The translations under genes and the position numbers were made by a program. From Propionibacteriaceae bacterium (GTDB lineage: Bacteria > Actinomycetota > Actinomycetes > Propionibacteriales > Propionibacteriaceae): a DNA stretch of 16,196 nt. The stretch lies in NCBI GenBank assembly GCA_030538175.1, contig JAUNUL010000023.1, positions 1 to 16,196 on the forward strand. Direction: 5' to 3'. Position 1 is the stretch's first letter. Every line of letters begins with the position of its first letter. The notes under the pieces are model-generated. The model was not told the origin of the DNA, did not search any database, and worked only from the letters and a program-made list of their open reading frames with translations. Of the stretch, positions 8,439 to 15,309 are shown in pieces.

Positions 8439-9585
8439 TTCTGCAATCTAGCGAGAATGCTAGCTCTGGGGGCGCAACCAGGCTCTGGACCGCGTCGGAC
8501 TTGGGCAGGTCGGCCGCAAGCTCGTCCGCCACCTCATCGATCTCCGACAGCAGCTGTGCCGAGGAGCCATCGCCCGTCACGCGGAGCACCAGGATCTCGC
8601 GAGGCAATACGCCTTCGTCATCCAGCAGTTCGGGTGCGTGGGTCGATAGCAGCACCTGCATCGTGGCATCGCGCTGGGCGACGGCCAGCATGGTTGCCAA
8701 CATGCGAACAATCGCTGCATTGAGGGACAGCTCCGGCTCTTTGAGCAGAAGCACACCACGGTTAGCCGGGGCGCTGACCAGAGTCCAGAGCAGTCCGATA
8801 AGCCGCAGCGTCCCATCGGAGAAATCGACCTCGTTCTGTTTGGCCTGCCGCTCCCGCCAGTTGCGATAGCCGGCGATCAGATGGGGTTGCCCCGTGGCAT
8901 CAACCTCGATCGTCAATGACTCGAAATCGGGCACCACAGGCTTGAGAGCCTTCTCCATTCGGCGCAGCCATGCATCCCTGGTCTTCTGTGGTGTCGCATT
9001 CATCTGAGCAATGAAGTCACTGCCGTGCGCCTCGCCGCTCGCTCCCGCCAACCACCGTGGATTCCTGATGACTTGGGGGACGAGGTGGACATAGCGGACC
9101 TTGGAGAAGTATTCCGCCAGCGGCCGAAAGGACTGATTCGCAGAGATCTGTTCCAGATGTGTTTGCGTCAGTCTCTCGGGGTCCTCAACATCGTTCGCAT
9201 CTGGGCGCCGAAGGATCTCCTCGCCGTTCTTGATGACGACTTCTTCGTGGACGATCGGCTGGTTCTTCCCACCCTGTGCCCCTTTGACGGACAGGATGTA
9301 TTGCCGCGTGTCCTGGCCGTCGGCGAGCGTGAAGTCCACGACAAGTCGGCCACCGGCATTGTTCCGTGCGAACAGGCTGCGAACCTTGGACAGACCGCCT
9401 CGACGGTCCAGCGCGGACGAGAGTCCGCCGCCGGAGGCAGCAAGGTCCCCCATGAAGCGGAACAGGTCCAAGAGGTTGGACTTGCCGGACGCGTTCGGCC
9501 CCACGATGAACAGTCGCGAGTCAACGAGGACGTTGATGTTCTTGAAGTTCCTCCAGTTGGACGCCCCGACGCGCGTGATGCGCAT
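8422..9585 (-). CDS. AAA_21-type (RecF/OLD-like) ATPase in the defence operon
   Basis: A 387-aa cytoplasmic ATPase with the SMC/RecF-like split fold common in defence proteins. The N-terminal MRITRVGASNWRNFKNINV leads to Walker A GPNASGKS (29-36). An ABC-signature-like FSDGTLRLIGL (255-265), a Walker B region VLLLKEPELSLN (278-289) and an H-loop LLSTHAPELLD (312-322) follow. The position normally holding the Mg-coordinating acidic residue of Walker B is Lys282 (codon AAA, one base from GAA), so ATP hydrolysis may be impaired. There is no TOPRIM or nuclease domain, so it is not a full OLD or GajA protein. The ATG is well supported by GAGAGGAGG at 9592-9600, 6 nt upstream. It is the first gene of the block ending with abiEi, abiEii and hsdR, and its stop lies inside the abiEi palindrome. 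Its partner is unknown; it could assist AbiE or HsdR, or be a separate defence gene. Confidence 0.88.
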   Translation of the reverse strand: MRITRVGASNWRNFKNINVLVDSRLFIVGPNASGKSNLLDLFRFMGDLAASGGGLSSALDRRGGLSKVRSLFARNNAGGRLVVDFTLADGQDTRQYILSVKGAQGGKNQPIVHEEVVIKNGEEILRRPDANDVEDPERLTQTHLEQISANQSFRPLAEYFSKVRYVHLVPQVIRNPRWLAGASGEAHGSDFIAQMNATPQKTRDAWLRRMEKALKPVVPDFESLTIEVDATGQPHLIAGYRNWRERQAKQNEVDFSDGTLRLIGLLWTLVSAPANRGVLLLKEPELSLNAAIVRMLATMLAVAQRDATMQVLLSTHAPELLDDEGVLPREILVLRVTGDGSSAQLLSEIDEVADELAADLPKSDAVQSLVAPPELAFSLDCRTSQIL

Positions 9586-9641
9586 CAGCCGCCTCCTCTC
9601 ATTGCGGTGAGTCCGATCAGTGCTGGTCGGTGGCTCTCTCC

Positions 9642-9682
9642 GGATTGACGAACGTCATGATTTCCGTGACGTTCGTCAATCC
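9642..9682. promoter_or_regulatory. Large perfect inverted repeat, likely operator of the AAA-abiE-hsdR block
   Basis: Two perfect 16-bp arms (GGATTGACGAACGTCA, 9642-9657, and its complement, 9667-9682) flank a 9-nt spacer. Each arm holds a near-palindrome, giving half-sites TGACG 9646, CGTCA 9653, TGACG 9667 and CGTCA 9674. The same half-site recurs every 21 bp, about two helical turns. The inner 9653-9671 has the CGTCA-N9-TGACG form of the abiEi site. On the minus strand a possible -10 TATTCT (9693-9688) would start RNA near 9681, at the edge of the repeat; the -35 is poor (TTGGCT at 15 nt). No T-run follows on either strand, so an intrinsic terminator is less likely than a protein-binding site. 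It lies in the only gap inside the island (9586-9733). Confidence 0.65.
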
Positions 9683-9733
9683 AGCCGAGAATAGGATTCG
9701 GGTCGCGCAGCCAAAATCGTCCTGGTCATGAAG

Positions 9734-10939
9734 CTACCGCCCGTCGTTGACGTCTGCGAGGCGCATCGACCACAGCGAGCCTTCGACCTGCTCGATGGCA
9801 TCGCGTACGCGGAGTCGCCCATCCATCAGTGCCGGCAACAGAGTGTCTCTGAGCTCAGTAAGGGCGGCGGACTCTCGGATGGCGGCTTCAACAGCTTCTC
9901 TGATGGAAACCACATTGCTGGACAGCCTCACGGCGGTCTCCTGATCCGCCCAGCGGACAGGCGCCTCGCTCAGGTCTGTCCACGACGCCCGCGGCATCTT
10001 CGTGCCTGCACTGCGGGCCGTGCTGTGATCAACAACTTCCGCAGAACTTGCGGCGGCGAGGACATATCCGGCCAGGTCAGGATCCCTCGCTCGCAATACC
10101 AGGATGTCGGTCGAGCACATGCCCTCGACCGGTGCCGACACCACTTTGTGAAAGTAGGGACGGAGCTTCCCGAAGAGTACGTCCCTGGCACTGAACACGG
10201 ACTTAGCGCTGGTCACCTCATCGCTCACCCCTTGTTGTTGGAGCCACATGTGCTGACGACCCAGGTGTTCAAGACCCACATACGGAATGCGGCCCTGAGG
10301 TCGAACTTGTTCCCGAATGTTGAAGCACAGGTCTCCCAGGACAGTCGTCGACGGCGGGAGTGCAGAGTACAGGCTACGCACAAGAGAGTCGGAGGTTTCA
10401 GCGATGCGCGAGTTGGCGGCGATCTTGTCGTCCAGCGCCCCCAGCACCTCGGCGATGGCTCGCTGCTCCGAAAGTTCAGGTATAAGTAACTCGAACTCGA
10501 GAATTCGATTGGGACTAGTGTGGCGAACCGTCGTTCCCGTTGCTGACGCCAGGACAAACTGATGATAATCAGCGAGACGCATTCTGTAGGACAGAAATCG
10601 CAGGTCTACAGATCCGTTCTTCACGATAACGTGCCCGATCCGCTGATTGTGCAGATATGTGATTCCGTCGTTGGGAACGATGGCCCAGTTCCCGAGTGTG
10701 TCACCAGCCTTGCTCAGGTCAGTCATGGTCACAACCGCGGAACCAGGCGGGAGTTCCCAGTGCGCATCATATTCAGCTTGAAAGGTCTTGGCGCGACTGG
10801 GCCGAAATCCCTCTGAAATCGAAAAATTTCCCGGGGTGAGAAGCGTCGGAAACTTCGAGTCAACCGAGAAAGATTTCCCGGGGAAGGCAAACCCGTGTTT
10901 GATCTCGACCAAATCCCTAAGGGCGACCAATCTCTCCAT
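9734..10939 (-). CDS. hsdS: Type I restriction-modification specificity subunit (HsdS)
   Basis: A 401-aa subunit that selects the bipartite DNA target for both methylation and restriction. It has the two-repeat layout: target recognition domain 1 (about 10-150, with GFAFPGKSF and QRIGHVIVKNG), a central conserved helix after LLIPELSEQRAIAEVLGALD (about 152-190), recognition domain 2 (about 195-330, with VLFGKLRPYFHKV and STDILVLRARD), and a C-terminal helix ending TLLPALMDGRLRV (about 335-377). The length is normal and both domains are complete. The ATG at 10939 is chosen over GTG 10942 because GGAGG at 10945-10949 is 5 nt from the ATG but only 2 nt from the GTG. It follows hsdM with a 1-nt overlap (TGATG). 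The first recognition domain is clearly lower in G+C than neighbouring genes, which suggests domain exchange. The recognised sequence cannot be predicted. Confidence 0.95.
   Translation of the reverse strand: MERLVALRDLVEIKHGFAFPGKSFSVDSKFPTLLTPGNFSISEGFRPSRAKTFQAEYDAHWELPPGSAVVTMTDLSKAGDTLGNWAIVPNDGITYLHNQRIGHVIVKNGSVDLRFLSYRMRLADYHQFVLASATGTTVRHTSPNRILEFELLIPELSEQRAIAEVLGALDDKIAANSRIAETSDSLVRSLYSALPPSTTVLGDLCFNIREQVRPQGRIPYVGLEHLGRQHMWLQQQGVSDEVTSAKSVFSARDVLFGKLRPYFHKVVSAPVEGMCSTDILVLRARDPDLAGYVLAAASSAEVVDHSTARSAGTKMPRASWTDLSEAPVRWADQETAVRLSSNVVSIREAVEAAIRESAALTELRDTLLPALMDGRLRVRDAIEQVEGSLWSMRLADVNDGR
10821..10883. repeat. Short direct repeat inside hsdS
   Basis: GAAAAATTTCCCGGGG (10821-10836) and GAAAGATTTCCCGGGG (10868-10883) match at 15 of 16 bases with a 47-nt offset. 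The copies are read in different frames of hsdS, so the similarity is at DNA rather than protein level. It may be chance. Confidence 0.4.
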
Positions 10940-12594
10940 CACAACCTCCCGAGCTGCTGGCGTACGACCGCCTGCAGACGATCCGATTCCCGGAACTGCT
11001 CCTCGAGCTCAGCCGTGAGCCGCGCGATCTTCTCGTCCAGCGGTTCGCCGTCGTCCTCGGTTTCGGCCATGCCGACGTACCGGCCGGGGGTGAGGGCGTA
11101 CCCCGCTTCCTTGATCTCCGCCAACGTGGCGGACTTGCAGAAGCCGGGGACGTCGGCGTACTGCTCCGACGAAACGACTGACTCGTCCGCGGGTGCTGCG
11201 TCGTCCGCACCCGTCACATCGACGGTGCCCAGGGGGAGGCGCTGCATGCCGCGCCAGGCGTGGTACGTGTCCGCGATCTTGTGGATGTCCGCGCTCGAGA
11301 ACGCCCGCTCGGCACGGGTCACCATGTGACCCATCGACCGGGCATCGATGAACAAGACCTGCCCGCGCCGATCAACCGACCCACCCTGACCGGCGCTCTT
11401 GTCCTTGGCGAAGAACCACAGACAGACCGGAATGCCAGTCGAGCGGAACAGCTTCTCGGGCAGCGCGATCATGCAGGCGACGAGATCGTTCTCCACCAAC
11501 TGCGCGCGGATCTCACCCTCTCCCCCGCTGTTGGTCGTCATCGACCCATTCGCCAAGACGACACCAGCCGTCCCGCCCGGTGCGAGCTTGGAGATGATGT
11601 GCTGCAGCCACGCATAGTTGGCATTACCCGCCGGCGGCACGCCATAAACCCAGCGTGCATCGTCCTCGTTGCGGTTCCAGTCCTTGATGTTGAACGGCGG
11701 GTTCGCCATCACATAATCCATCTGGACACCCGCGTGATAATCGAGCGCGAAGGTGTCACCCCAGGTTGCGGCGAGATTGCCGTTGAGCCCGTGAATGGCG
11801 AGGTTCATCTTCGCCATGCGCCACGTCGACTCATTCAATTCCTGGCCATAAACGGACAGGTTCGACGGATCCTCGTCGTGCGCCGCAAGGAACTTCTCGG
11901 CCTGCACGAACATGCCACCCGACCCACAACACGGGTCATAGACCCGGCCCTTGTGCGGCTGCAACATCTCCACGATCACGCGAACGACGCTGGCGGGCGT
12001 GTAGTACTCCCCACCACGTCGTCCCTCCGCCGAGGCGAACTTGGCCAGGAAATACTCATAGACCTCACCCAGCAAATCCCGCGCCTTCGAGGCCCCCTGG
12101 CCCGTGAACTGCACCGAGTTCAGCAGATCCAGCAGCTCCGCCAGGCGCCGCTGGTCGACATTGGGGCGATTGAACAAGCGCGGCAACGTGCCGGACAACG
12201 ACGGGTTCGCGCTCATCAACAGGTCCATCGCGCCATTGATCCGCTGCCCGATCGTGGTCTCCGACGTGACCTTCGCCAGCTGCACCAACGACTCCCAGCG
12301 CGCCTCAGGATCGACCCAGAACACGCCCGAGCCGGCGTACTCATCCGGATCCTCCAACGTCTCCGCGATCTCGTCCTCGTCAAAGCCATCGGCCTGCAAC
12401 TCATCGACGATCGCGTTGCGACGTTCGGTGAAGGCGTCGGAGACATACTTGAGGAAGATCAACCCCAGAACCACGTCCTTGTATTGCGACGCATCCATCG
12501 ACCCCCGCAGCTTGTCCGCCGCTTTCCAGAGCGTGTCCTTCAGTTCCTTCGGCGTCGATGGGATGAGCATCTCGGCCTGTTTCCTTGCTGCCAC
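10939..12594 (-). CDS. hsdM: Type I restriction-modification DNA methyltransferase (HsdM)
   Basis: A 551-aa N6-adenine methyltransferase subunit that, with HsdS, methylates the host targets. The N-terminal helical HsdM domain (KELKDTLWKAADKLRGSMDA, followed by VVLGLIFLKYVSDAF) is followed by GEYYTP (195-200), the S-adenosylmethionine site DPCCGSGG (220-227) and the catalytic NPPF (298-301). The C-terminal coiled segment (about 515-550) should contact HsdS. Length and motifs are typical, so it is probably active. The GTG start at 12594 lies directly after the TAA of the upstream gene, with GAGAAAGG at 12602-12609, 7 nt away. Together with the upstream methylase-like gene and hsdS it forms one unit without gaps. 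It is well separated from hsdR. Confidence 0.97.
   Translation of the reverse strand: MAARKQAEMLIPSTPKELKDTLWKAADKLRGSMDASQYKDVVLGLIFLKYVSDAFTERRNAIVDELQADGFDEDEIAETLEDPDEYAGSGVFWVDPEARWESLVQLAKVTSETTIGQRINGAMDLLMSANPSLSGTLPRLFNRPNVDQRRLAELLDLLNSVQFTGQGASKARDLLGEVYEYFLAKFASAEGRRGGEYYTPASVVRVIVEMLQPHKGRVYDPCCGSGGMFVQAEKFLAAHDEDPSNLSVYGQELNESTWRMAKMNLAIHGLNGNLAATWGDTFALDYHAGVQMDYVMANPPFNIKDWNRNEDDARWVYGVPPAGNANYAWLQHIISKLAPGGTAGVVLANGSMTTNSGGEGEIRAQLVENDLVACMIALPEKLFRSTGIPVCLWFFAKDKSAGQGGSVDRRGQVLFIDARSMGHMVTRAERAFSSADIHKIADTYHAWRGMQRLPLGTVDVTGADDAAPADESVVSSEQYADVPGFCKSATLAEIKEAGYALTPGRYVGMAETEDDGEPLDEKIARLTAELEEQFRESDRLQAVVRQQLGRL
10945..10949 (-). promoter_or_regulatory. Ribosome binding site deciding the hsdS start
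   Basis: GGAGG on the minus strand is 5 nt from ATG 10939 and 2 nt from GTG 10942, which favours the ATG. It lies within the last codons of hsdM. Confidence 0.6.
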
Positions 12595-14511
12595 TTAACG
12601 GCCTTTCTCGTGGAGTGTTGGGGATTCAATGACGGTGATGGCCCCCGAGAGGACCGAACGGGTGACCAGCCGACGGAGCTCGTCCGCTTCGGCCTGACGG
12701 CGCCGAAGGTCAGCCTCCAGCGCATCGAGCCGGTCGAGGATCGCGCTGGCGTGATGCTCGTCGATCTGCAGCACCGGCAGCTCCCAGGTCTGCCATTGGG
12801 CGTTCCCGGGCGGGAGCCGGTTGATGGCGGCCGCGACCGCGCTGGGCGCGAGCTTGGGTGAGGTGACGCGCAGGACGCGTGCCGGGTACGCCACCGCCGA
12901 CCCACCCGCCGCATCCACCACGGCCCTCGGCGTGGCCTTGGTGGTGAAGACAACATCCCCCGGCTCGGTCAGCTTCACCGACGGGACCGCCAGGGTCAGC
13001 GCCAACAGATCAACCGAGTCGGCGACCCCAGCCGCGACGGCCTCCGCGGTCCACAGGCGCGTCGAGCCCGCGGGCAGCTCGGGCACGCGCGTGCCGGGCA
13101 GCAGTTTGACCAGGCCGTGGCGCTGGGCATCCCCCATCCGCGCCGAGCACGGCGCCGCCTGCTCTGCCGCCAGTGCCGTGAACGGAAACGGGTCCGGCAG
13201 CGGTTGGAGCAGCCCCGCGCGCAGGTCCGCGATCCGGGCCGCATCCCCGGCGGGATCCAGCGCGTACGCCACCGCCCGCGCCCGATCATGCGCCACGAGC
13301 GAGCCACCCCGGCTGATGGCCTGCCGCCGATCGGCGAGTTCGAGCACGTCGAACGCACGCCCCGACACCGGTCCCGCGGCCGCAACCAGATCATCGACGA
13401 ACGACAGCTGCAGCGGCCGGTCGAACGCACGGCCCGAGATGTCACCGACGAGGAACGCCCCGGCCCGACCCACCGGGTGCGGGTCCGGCTGCACCATCAG
13501 CCACACCGCCAGGTGCTGGCGGGCGCCGCCCCTGGTCAGCCCGGCCGGGAGGCGGACGATGCCCCGCACCACACCGCCACGCAGCAACTCGTCGCGTCGC
13601 TCAGCAGCGGCCAGCGGATCGGTGAGGAGCGCTGCCGGGCCGATGACGACGGCGCAGGCATCGACGGGCAGCTCGGTGGCTACCTCGTGCAGGAGGTCGA
13701 AGGCGGCGCTCGGGTCGCCGGGCAGGCGTATCAACACCACACTCCCCTCCGGCACCGACCACTCCTGAGCCAACGGGACCACGCGCGGCCGGATGCCCTG
13801 CGTGCGATAGCGCCGCACCACGTCACGGGGCGGCGAGGACCACGGCAGCACCAGCGCAGGGGTCGGGAAATCCTCATCCGCGGTCAGCGAGAGCACCACA
13901 TCCGCACACGTCCCGTCGACATCGACGAGGCAGCCGTCCACCCCGAGGACACCCCGGACCACCTCGGCCAGGGCGGTCGTTAGGTGCGGATCAAGGCGTT
14001 CGTCATGCGCGGTCGAATGGCGGTGGAGGGCGTCGTGAAGCCGTTCGTACGCCGCCCGCGGGTGCCACGCGGCATCAGCGACAGCATCCGCCTCCGCCGC
14101 CAATGGGGCGAGCGTCGCCGCGTCGAGGGCTTCCACCTCGCTGAACAGGAAGTCGTCATCGGGGTCGAGCTCATCGACGGCGTCGAGCAGGTCGTCACGA
14201 TCGAGCGGGCCGACCGGCTCATCCAGGAGCGTGCGGGCGGTGAGCAGCGCCATCAGCTGCGCCAGCCGGTCCGGATCCTGATCCGCAGCCGTGACGGCAT
14301 GGACCGCCAACTCCGCGCGCGGATCCGGATTCTTGCCGCGTCCCGTGCGTTCGAGATAATCGACGATCTCCGCCCCCTCGAACCGCCCGTCGGGCAGCGG
14401 GTCCGGGAACACCAGACCATCCTTGTCCCGCTGGCGCCACATCGAGACCACCGGACGCTGCACCCGAGCCAGCGCCGCCACATCGGCGAGCGACAACGTG
14501 ATCGTGCTCAT
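12595..14511 (-). CDS. HTH / inactive methylase-like / HsdS-like fusion protein
   Basis: A 638-aa protein of the actinobacterial N6-methylase-like type that opens the restriction-modification operon. The N-terminal MerR/AlpA-like helix-turn-helix is LSLADVAALARVQRPVVSMW (6-25) plus a wing with DGRFEGAEIVDYLE (41-54). The middle (about 150-415) follows the methylase fold order, with RRDELLRGGVVRGIVRLPAG (305-324) and HLAVWLMVQPD (333-343) as in N6-methylase C-terminal strands. The SAM motif position reads LVDVDGTCADVVLS (195-208) and the NPPF/NPPY position reads IRLPGD (261-266), so catalysis is not expected. The C-terminus (GDVVFTTKATPRAVV at 518-532, WELPVLQIDEHH at 576-587, coiled coil about 588-625) resembles one HsdS target-recognition half with its helix. 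ATG 14511 is chosen for its AAGGGAG site. Its role is unknown; a DNA-binding partner or regulator of the HsdMS complex is the best guess. Confidence 0.85.
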   Translation of the reverse strand: MSTITLSLADVAALARVQRPVVSMWRQRDKDGLVFPDPLPDGRFEGAEIVDYLERTGRGKNPDPRAELAVHAVTAADQDPDRLAQLMALLTARTLLDEPVGPLDRDDLLDAVDELDPDDDFLFSEVEALDAATLAPLAAEADAVADAAWHPRAAYERLHDALHRHSTAHDERLDPHLTTALAEVVRGVLGVDGCLVDVDGTCADVVLSLTADEDFPTPALVLPWSSPPRDVVRRYRTQGIRPRVVPLAQEWSVPEGSVVLIRLPGDPSAAFDLLHEVATELPVDACAVVIGPAALLTDPLAAAERRDELLRGGVVRGIVRLPAGLTRGGARQHLAVWLMVQPDPHPVGRAGAFLVGDISGRAFDRPLQLSFVDDLVAAAGPVSGRAFDVLELADRRQAISRGGSLVAHDRARAVAYALDPAGDAARIADLRAGLLQPLPDPFPFTALAAEQAAPCSARMGDAQRHGLVKLLPGTRVPELPAGSTRLWTAEAVAAGVADSVDLLALTLAVPSVKLTEPGDVVFTTKATPRAVVDAAGGSAVAYPARVLRVTSPKLAPSAVAAAINRLPPGNAQWQTWELPVLQIDEHHASAILDRLDALEADLRRRQAEADELRRLVTRSVLSGAITVIESPTLHEKGR

Positions 14512-14517
14512 CAGCGG

Positions 14518-14524
14518 CTCCCTT
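14518..14524 (-). promoter_or_regulatory. Ribosome binding site deciding the start of the methylase-like gene
   Basis: AAGGGAG on the minus strand lies 6 nt before ATG 14511. It supports MSTITLSLAD as the N-terminus over the upstream start at 14559. Confidence 0.65.
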
Positions 14525-14552
14525 CGTGCCTGGACAGGAACCAACCTAGACC

Positions 14553-14581
14553 TTGGCATGCAGATTTCCTAGCTCAATAGT
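14553..14581 (+). promoter_or_regulatory. Candidate sigma70-like promoter of the lipoprotein gene
   Basis: TTGGCA (14553-14558), a 17-nt spacer, then AATAGT (14576-14581) match the consensus boxes at 5/6 and 4/6. Transcription would start near 14588, inside the inverted repeat 14581-14598, leaving a leader of about 100 nt before ATG 14692. The assignment rests on pattern only. Confidence 0.4.
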
Positions 14582-14598
14582 GATAAGGGGGCTTATCA
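14581..14598. promoter_or_regulatory. Inverted repeat TGATAAG-N4-CTTATCA in the divergent region
   Basis: Perfect 7-bp arms flank GGGG. The site sits between the divergent lipoprotein gene and the restriction-modification operon, just downstream of the candidate -10 box, where an operator would lie. It differs in sequence from the CGTCA sites near abiEi, so another regulator is implied. No T-run supports a terminator. Confidence 0.45.
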
Positions 14599-14691
14599 GG
14601 CCTCCCGCTATGCTGATTCCCGCCTGTCCTCCATCGTGGGTTTCGACGACGCCGGCGACAAGCGCCGGACAGCGACCCAAGGAGTGATCCC

Positions 14692-15249
14692 ATGAACACG
14701 GTGACCCGTCTCGGCCTGGCTCTGTCCGCAGTTCTGCTCACCGCAGGATGCGCAGGCCTGCCTGCCAGCACCACCACGACGGCCCCCGTCGGCGACAACC
14801 GCCCTGCGACGAGCGCGCCAGCGGCGCCCACCACCACCGAGCCCGCGCCCAGCCCCACCCCCACCAACAACGGCGTCGCCGCCCTCGGTGAGACGTACCT
14901 CTGGACCGACGGCCTGGCGGTCACCGTGTCGAAGCCGTCGCCGTACAAGCCGTCGGAGTACGCAGCCGGCGCCGACGAGTTCAAGCAGTCGGTCGTGTTC
15001 GACATCACGATCGTCAACAACACGGGCGGCACCTGGGATCCGGGCATGTTCCAGGCCACCGTGCAGTCCGCCAACCAGGAAGGCTCACGGATCTTCGACT
15101 CCAGCAACAACCTCGGCGAGCCGTCGACCAAGCTCCTGAACGGCCGTGAAGCGACCTTCAAGCTGGCCTTCGGCGTGGCCGACCCCGCCGACATCGTCAT
15201 GGAAGTGACTCCCGACTGGGACCACCAGTCCGCGATGTTCCACAACTGA
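14692..15249 (+). CDS. Secreted lipoprotein with DUF4352-like domain
   Basis: A 185-aa predicted lipoprotein. Residues 1-20 form a signal peptide with a lipobox LTAGC; Cys20 would be lipidated and anchor the protein on the outer face of the membrane. A low-complexity Thr/Pro/Ala linker (about 21-60) follows. The C-terminal part (about 63-183) has an immunoglobulin-like beta pattern as in DUF4352: LAVTVSKPSPY, QSVVFDITIVNNTGGTWDPG and REATFKLAFGVADPADIVME. The function of such domains is mostly unknown; antigen-like proteins of the cell envelope carry them. AAGGAG at 14679-14684, 7 nt before the ATG, fixes the start. It is a single-gene unit, divergent from the island and followed by two hairpins. 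Nothing links it functionally to restriction, so it probably marks the chromosomal side of the island border. Confidence 0.9.
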   Translation: MNTVTRLGLALSAVLLTAGCAGLPASTTTTAPVGDNRPATSAPAAPTTTEPAPSPTPTNNGVAALGETYLWTDGLAVTVSKPSPYKPSEYAAGADEFKQSVVFDITIVNNTGGTWDPGMFQATVQSANQEGSRIFDSSNNLGEPSTKLLNGREATFKLAFGVADPADIVMEVTPDWDHQSAMFHN

Positions 15250-15282
15250 GCACGACCCCTGCCCCACCAAGGGCACCCAATC

Positions 15283-15306
15283 GTCCGCCCCGCGGGGGAG
15301 GCGGAC
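15283..15306 (+). terminator. GC-rich hairpin after the lipoprotein gene
   Basis: GTCCGCC (15283-15289) pairs with GGCGGAC (15300-15306) across a 10-nt loop, 33 nt after the stop. No T-run follows. It may act with the second hairpin. Confidence 0.45.
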
Positions 15307-15309
15307 AGG

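Noticed and set aside
8411..8446. Upstream TTG start for abiEi
   Set aside because: Rare start codon, 25-nt overlap with the ATPase and it runs through the palindrome; ATG 8410 is simpler. Kept as an alternative.
9728..10489. 253-codon plus-strand frame starting near the big inverted repeat, with a TAGGAT box at 9692
   Set aside because: Antisense to hsdS with no recognisable domain; the TAGGAT has no suitable -35. An antisense RNA cannot be excluded but is not supported.
11260..12861. 533-codon open frame on the plus strand
   Set aside because: Antisense to hsdM and the end of the methylase-like gene, Arg-rich translation and no motif; a composition artefact.
3625..14573. TCCTAG at both ends of the island (3625-3630 and 14568-14573) as attachment-site repeats
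   Set aside because: Only 6 bases, expected by chance over this length, and no integrase is present.
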